Shown: in pieces, positions 4,651 through 7,483 of the stretch
How the letters are laid out: the number at the start of each line of letters is the position of its first letter
How positions within the stretch are numbered: position 1 is the first letter of the stretch
Assembly: GCA_031289065.1 (NCBI GenBank)
Contig: JAITQI010000025.1
Span: 1-7,483 of the forward strand
Direction: 5' to 3'
Length of the DNA: 7,483 nt
Source of the DNA: Oscillospiraceae bacterium
GTDB taxonomy: Bacteria > Bacillota > Clostridia > Oscillospirales > UBA929
The notes under the pieces: generated by a model
What the model was told of the DNA's origin: nothing
Database searches by the model: none
What the model saw: only the letters and a program-made list of their open reading frames with translations
Program-made: the position numbers and the translations under genes

Positions 4651-6342
4651 ATGTCCGAGAGCGTGCGCAGGCCGGAAATCGTTGCCGTGGAATACGGCCC
4701 ATTCCCACTGACCAGAGGCCGGGGCGACGTCGGCCGCCAGGACACCGGCGCCTCGACAGGCGGCCCCAAACGGCTTTGGATAGCCCGCGCCTCCCTGTGG
4801 AGCCTCGCCAGCGCCCGGCAGCGCCTGCTATATGTCCTGCGCCCCTTGGCCGTGGCGGCCGTCGCGCTGGATACGGTGCGCCGGGACGCCGGAGCGGCGC
4901 TGTGGCGCTGGCTGTACACCGCCGCCGCCATGATGGCGGGTGTGTTTTCGATCTCTCACGACGCTCTGGCCGAAGGGTTTTGGCGGTTCGGCCGCGTCTG
5001 GCATGATTTCCGGCTGGTGTGGAGCCGCCGCCTGTACAGGCGGTTGACCTTGGTCTGTCTGTTCTCGGTGGTCTGCGTGGGCAGTATCCTCAGCTCCTTC
5101 TACACCCTGGGGCTGGAGGTCGTCCTGGACGGGGAGTCCATCGGCTTCGTGTCCTCCGCCTCCGAATTCGACCGGGCTGTGGACGACGTCTCGGCCCGCG
5201 CCAGCGAAATCCTGCGGTACACCTACGTGCCCACCCCCGACGTCACCTACCGCTACCGGGTCATCGACCGCAACTCGGTGTTCAACCGGGAAGAGGTGGA
5301 GGATCAGCTCTTCGCCCAGGTGGCCGACATCAAAAAACTCGACGTCCTCACAGTGGACGGCGTGACCGTCGCCGCCACCGCCGACCGGGTCGGTCTGGAA
5401 GCCATCCTCAACCGTATGCTGCAAGCCTACGACATGGACGGCGAGGCCTATGCCACCGCCTTCGTACAGGAGGTGACGGTCAGTACCCAATGGGCCGACA
5501 CGGCGCTGGAGCGCTCCGCCCCCGAAATCGGCTCCCTGCTGTCGGTCGCCAGCGGTGCGCGCTATGACCAGGTGGGGGAGACGGAAACCCTCGACCAAGT
5601 CGCCCAGCGCAACGGCCTGAGTGTGGAAACCCTCAGCGACCTCAACGGTGGCGTCTCTCCCGAGGAACTCGACGCGTCGGACAAGCTGCTTGTCCATCCC
5701 TCCGTCCCCTACCTCTCGGTGGAGGCCCGGCGGCGCATCCAGTACGAGGAGAGCATCCCCTATGACAGCATAACAGTCACCGACGATACCATCTACGAGG
5801 GCGATACCAGGACGCGTGTCTCCGGGGCCCCCGGCGTCGCCCTTGTCACCGCCGATGTGATTTACCTCAACGGCGTCGAGAATACCCGCGCCGAGACCGG
5901 CCGGGCGACAGTCACCGAGCCGGTGCAGGAAGTCATCGCCCTGGGCACCAAAAAGCGTCCGCCCAAAGCGCCCACCGGCGTCTTCATGTGGCCCACCCAC
6001 GCCACCCTCACCTCCCGCTTCGGCACCCGTTGGGGCCGGTTGCACGCGGGCATCGACCTGGCCGGGCCGGTGGGAACCTCCATCGTGGCGGCCGACGGCG
6101 GTATCGTCACCTTCGCGGGCTGGCGCAGCGGATACGGCTATTGCGTCATCATCAGCCACGGCTCCACCCTCTCCACCCTGTACGGACACAACAGCAAGCT
6201 GTTGGTCTCCGAAGGGCAGGCGGTGGCCAAGGGTGAACTCATCGCCAAAATGGGCAGCACCGGCAACTCCACCGGCCCCCACTGCCACTTCGAGATTCGC
6301 GTCAACGGCACCCCGGTCAACCCCCTCAAGTATCTGAACTGA
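4651..6342 (+). CDS. Membrane-anchored LysM-G5-M23 peptidoglycan endopeptidase
   Basis: This 563-aa wall hydrolase starts at ATG 4651, 7 nt after AAGGAGG. Residues 1-130 are a long Arg-rich region with moderately hydrophobic stretches at about 58-75 and 84-103. A clear transmembrane helix at about 131-150 should leave the rest outside the cell. The external part begins LEVVLDGESIGFV (155-167) and continues with an alpha/beta module to about 300. A LysM-like glycan-binding domain (306-349) and a G5 domain (about 354-432) follow. The C-terminal M23 domain (about 445-560) has intact zinc and catalytic residues: H465-x-G-x-D469, YGH513 and H544-C-H546. The domain order is a known clostridial arrangement. 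The expected role is cutting peptide cross-links or stems during growth or division. A WalR-type box lies upstream and a strong terminator follows, so it is likely a single-gene transcript. Confidence 0.94.
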   Translation: MSESVRRPEIVAVEYGPFPLTRGRGDVGRQDTGASTGGPKRLWIARASLWSLASARQRLLYVLRPLAVAAVALDTVRRDAGAALWRWLYTAAAMMAGVFSISHDALAEGFWRFGRVWHDFRLVWSRRLYRRLTLVCLFSVVCVGSILSSFYTLGLEVVLDGESIGFVSSASEFDRAVDDVSARASEILRYTYVPTPDVTYRYRVIDRNSVFNREEVEDQLFAQVADIKKLDVLTVDGVTVAATADRVGLEAILNRMLQAYDMDGEAYATAFVQEVTVSTQWADTALERSAPEIGSLLSVASGARYDQVGETETLDQVAQRNGLSVETLSDLNGGVSPEELDASDKLLVHPSVPYLSVEARRRIQYEESIPYDSITVTDDTIYEGDTRTRVSGAPGVALVTADVIYLNGVENTRAETGRATVTEPVQEVIALGTKKRPPKAPTGVFMWPTHATLTSRFGTRWGRLHAGIDLAGPVGTSIVAADGGIVTFAGWRSGYGYCVIISHGSTLSTLYGHNSKLLVSEGQAVAKGELIAKMGSTGNSTGPHCHFEIRVNGTPVNPLKYLN

Positions 6343-6355
6343 AAAGAACCCAAAG

Positions 6356-6394
6356 ACCGGCGGGAAGGGAAAAGTCCTCCCCGCCGGTTTTTTT
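6356..6394 (+). terminator. Rho-independent terminator of the M23 gene
   Basis: ACCGGCGGG (6356-6364) pairs perfectly with CCCGCCGGT (6380-6388), and seven T residues run from 6388 to 6394. AAAG before the left arm can extend the stem into the T-tract. It lies between two convergent genes. On the minus strand the hairpin is followed by CTTTGGGTTCTTTTC, so it may weakly stop sortase transcription as well. Confidence 0.93.
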
Positions 6395-6426
6395 GTCGTC
6401 CCAAAGACAGAACCCCAATAACCCGC

Positions 6427-7215
6427 TCAATCCTCAACCAACCGGGCTAAAACCACCGTGCGCGCGCCCTCGAAGACATACGCGCAGGTGGACAGAGTGA
6501 CCACGCGATCCCCCAAAACCAGCCCGGGATCGCGGAAGGAGACGGCGAGCCGCTGCACATAGGCCAAATAGTCCGCCTGGGGAACGTTCTCCCAACCGGA
6601 GGCGCGGTAGATCATCGGGTCGTCCGGGCGGATGACCAGACAGGCAAACACCTCCAGCCGGTAGTCCTTGTCCTCCAGGAGGATGGTTCCCGTCCGATGC
6701 GCGGCGAAAAAGTCGTCCTCCGCGAACAGGCTCAAATCGTGGAACATACTCCCGTTTTTCATGTGATGGCCGTAAAGAATGGTGTTGAAAGAGGAAAAAT
6801 CCGCCTCGCAGCGGTAGTCCATGAAGACGGTGCCGGCATAGGCCTCGTTTTTGTAAATATCCCGGTGCAGATAAAAGGTGTTGTCCGGATCCTTGACAAA
6901 GGGATAGTCGATGGCGGTGCCCTCCACTGTAATCCAGCCCACCACGTCGCTGTTGAGCGCCCTGAGCGCCGCGATCTCCGGGTGGAACACGGGGCGGGGG
7001 GACGACGCGGGGCGGGCGGAGGCGTCCGGCAGGGGCGGATCGGTCACGGGGGTATCCGTCGGCTTGAAGGACAGCAAGTCGCTGTGCAGAGAGGCTTCGG
7101 CCTGGTATCGCCCCTGAATGGTAATGATCTGATAGGCGCTGTAAAAGAGAACGACCAGCAGACAGAGAATGAGCAGGAAGCGGAAAAGGGGCCGCCGCTG
7201 AGGTTGCTGTCTCAC
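6427..7215 (-). CDS. srtB: Class B sortase
   Basis: Sortases are membrane-anchored transpeptidases that cleave a C-terminal sorting motif of secreted proteins and join them to peptidoglycan. From the GTG start the product is 262 aa: a transmembrane helix at about 11-31, a proline/serine-rich stalk at about 51-77, and a catalytic domain from about 78. The triad is intact: His150 in LYGHHM, Cys244 in TLSTC, and Arg252 in the ARTVV segment eight residues later. The TLSTC-x7-R arrangement and overall length fit class B. I prefer GTG 7215 to ATG 7224 because AAGGAG (7230-7225) directly abuts the ATG with no spacing but is 9 nt from the GTG. It has its own promoter. No protein here shows a sorting signal, so its substrate lies elsewhere. 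The symbol denotes the class only. Confidence 0.93.
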   Translation of the reverse strand: MRQQPQRRPLFRFLLILCLLVVLFYSAYQIITIQGRYQAEASLHSDLLSFKPTDTPVTDPPLPDASARPASSPRPVFHPEIAALRALNSDVVGWITVEGTAIDYPFVKDPDNTFYLHRDIYKNEAYAGTVFMDYRCEADFSSFNTILYGHHMKNGSMFHDLSLFAEDDFFAAHRTGTILLEDKDYRLEVFACLVIRPDDPMIYRASGWENVPQADYLAYVQRLAVSFRDPGLVLGDRVVTLSTCAYVFEGARTVVLARLVED

Positions 7216-7284
7216 CGCGCCCATCTCCTTCCCGCCCTTGGGGTCGTCACCAAGTCCGTCACCCCGTGAAAGAATCCCTCATTC

Positions 7285-7313
7285 ATTATATCGAAAAGTT
7301 ATCCCCTCCGCAA
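7285..7313 (-). promoter_or_regulatory. Sigma-A promoter of the sortase gene
   Basis: On the minus strand TTGCGG (7313-7308), a 17-nt spacer and a perfect TATAAT (7290-7285). Transcription would start near 7278, giving a leader of about 63 nt to GTG 7215. It lies just after the terminator of the upstream gene, so the sortase is transcribed independently. Confidence 0.8.
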
Positions 7314-7321
7314 CACAAGAC

Positions 7322-7352
7322 AAAAAAACCAGGGGATGCCCCCCGGTTTTTT
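7322..7352 (-). terminator. Rho-independent terminator of the right-edge gene (probably bidirectional)
   Basis: An A-rich left arm with CC (7323-7330) pairs with GGTTTTTT (7345-7352), and an inner GGGG (7332-7335) pairs with CCCC across a short ATG loop. Read on the minus strand it ends in seven T residues (7328-7322), 39 nt after the end of the partial gene at 7391. It is nearly symmetric and would also work on the plus strand, but no plus-strand gene ends here. Confidence 0.8.
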
Positions 7353-7390
7353 GTTGACGATAAAAATCCGCCGCGTTTTCCGCGCCAGGC

Positions 7391-7483
7391 CTAAGCGGCC
7401 AGATCGAACAGGCGCCGAGGGGCTTTCCCCCGCCGCAGCCAGAACTTCAGGGCGATCGACACCAGGGCCAACAGGCCGAAAAA
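7391..7483 (-). CDS. C-terminal end of an unidentified, probably membrane protein (runs off right edge)
   Basis: The minus strand reads 30 codons to a TAG at 7393-7391, giving FFGLLALVSIALKFWLRRGK followed by APRRLFDLAA. This is one hydrophobic helix and then a basic tail, the usual look of a last transmembrane segment with a cytoplasmic C-terminus. The frame agrees with the terminator placed just after it. I do not recognise the family and too little is present to assign one. Confidence 0.6.
   Translation of the reverse strand, partial: FFGLLALVSIALKFWLRRGKAPRRLFDLAA

Noticed and set aside
4828..6288. A 486-codon open frame on the minus strand opposite the LysM-G5-M23 gene
   Set aside because: It is antisense to a gene with intact domains and motifs. 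Long antisense openness is expected in GC-rich coding DNA, and its translation shows only Gly/Val/His-rich low-complexity sequence with no recognisable domain.
6856..7146. Isolated TGTAAA sequences resembling WalR half-sites inside the sortase gene
   Set aside because: They are single, unpaired and within coding sequence.
1..7483. A new defence, phage, CRISPR or mobile gene system
   Set aside because: Every substantial gene belongs to a recognisable housekeeping or envelope family. No spacer-repeat array, integrase, transposase or toxin-antitoxin pair is visible.

Overview
The window looks like chromosome from a GC-rich Gram-positive member of the Clostridia, with an Oscillospiraceae-like gut Firmicute as my best guess. 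The basis is an L13 protein of Firmicute type, strong AAGGAGG ribosome binding sites, consensus sigma-A promoters, TTG/GTG starts, a YtrA-type GntR regulator with a BcrA-like ABC exporter, a LysM-G5-M23 wall hydrolase and a class B sortase. No species can be named from sequence alone. I see no tRNA, rRNA, CRISPR array, phage gene, transposase or defence system.

Layout. (1) 1-300, minus strand: the first 100 codons of rplM, running out of the left edge, with a consensus promoter (414-386) and a leader of about 80 nt that can fold in alternative ways near the ribosome binding site. (2) 575-2407, plus: a secreted two-enzyme protein in which an M23 metallopeptidase domain is fused to a PgaB/IcaB-like polysaccharide deacetylase domain. 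(3) 2468-4421, plus: a self-contained operon of a YtrA-like repressor, ABC ATPase and ABC-2 permease with overlapping genes, one strong promoter and a cluster of TTGTA/TACAA operator half-sites. (4) 4421-4650: a gene-free stretch with degenerate heptamer repeats, a perfect 17-bp inverted repeat, a second 10-bp inverted repeat, and an exact match to the WalR (YycF) box. (5) 4651-6342, plus: a membrane-anchored LysM-G5-M23 peptidase ending at a strong terminator. (6) 6427-7215, minus: a class B sortase convergent with that peptidase, with its own promoter. (7) 7391-7483, minus: the last 30 codons of an unidentified probable membrane protein, with its terminator.

Apart from rplM and the unidentified right-edge fragment, the theme is the cell envelope: two M23 wall hydrolases (one with a polysaccharide deacetylase), a class B sortase, and an ABC exporter of a type often linked to wall-antibiotic stress. 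The most informative signals are the WalR-type box directly upstream of a wall hydrolase, the M23-deacetylase fusion with a PgaB/IcaB-like His-x4-His metal motif, and the repeat/hairpin block at 4421-4551. I did not find a clearly new multi-gene system; these are local oddities worth checking.
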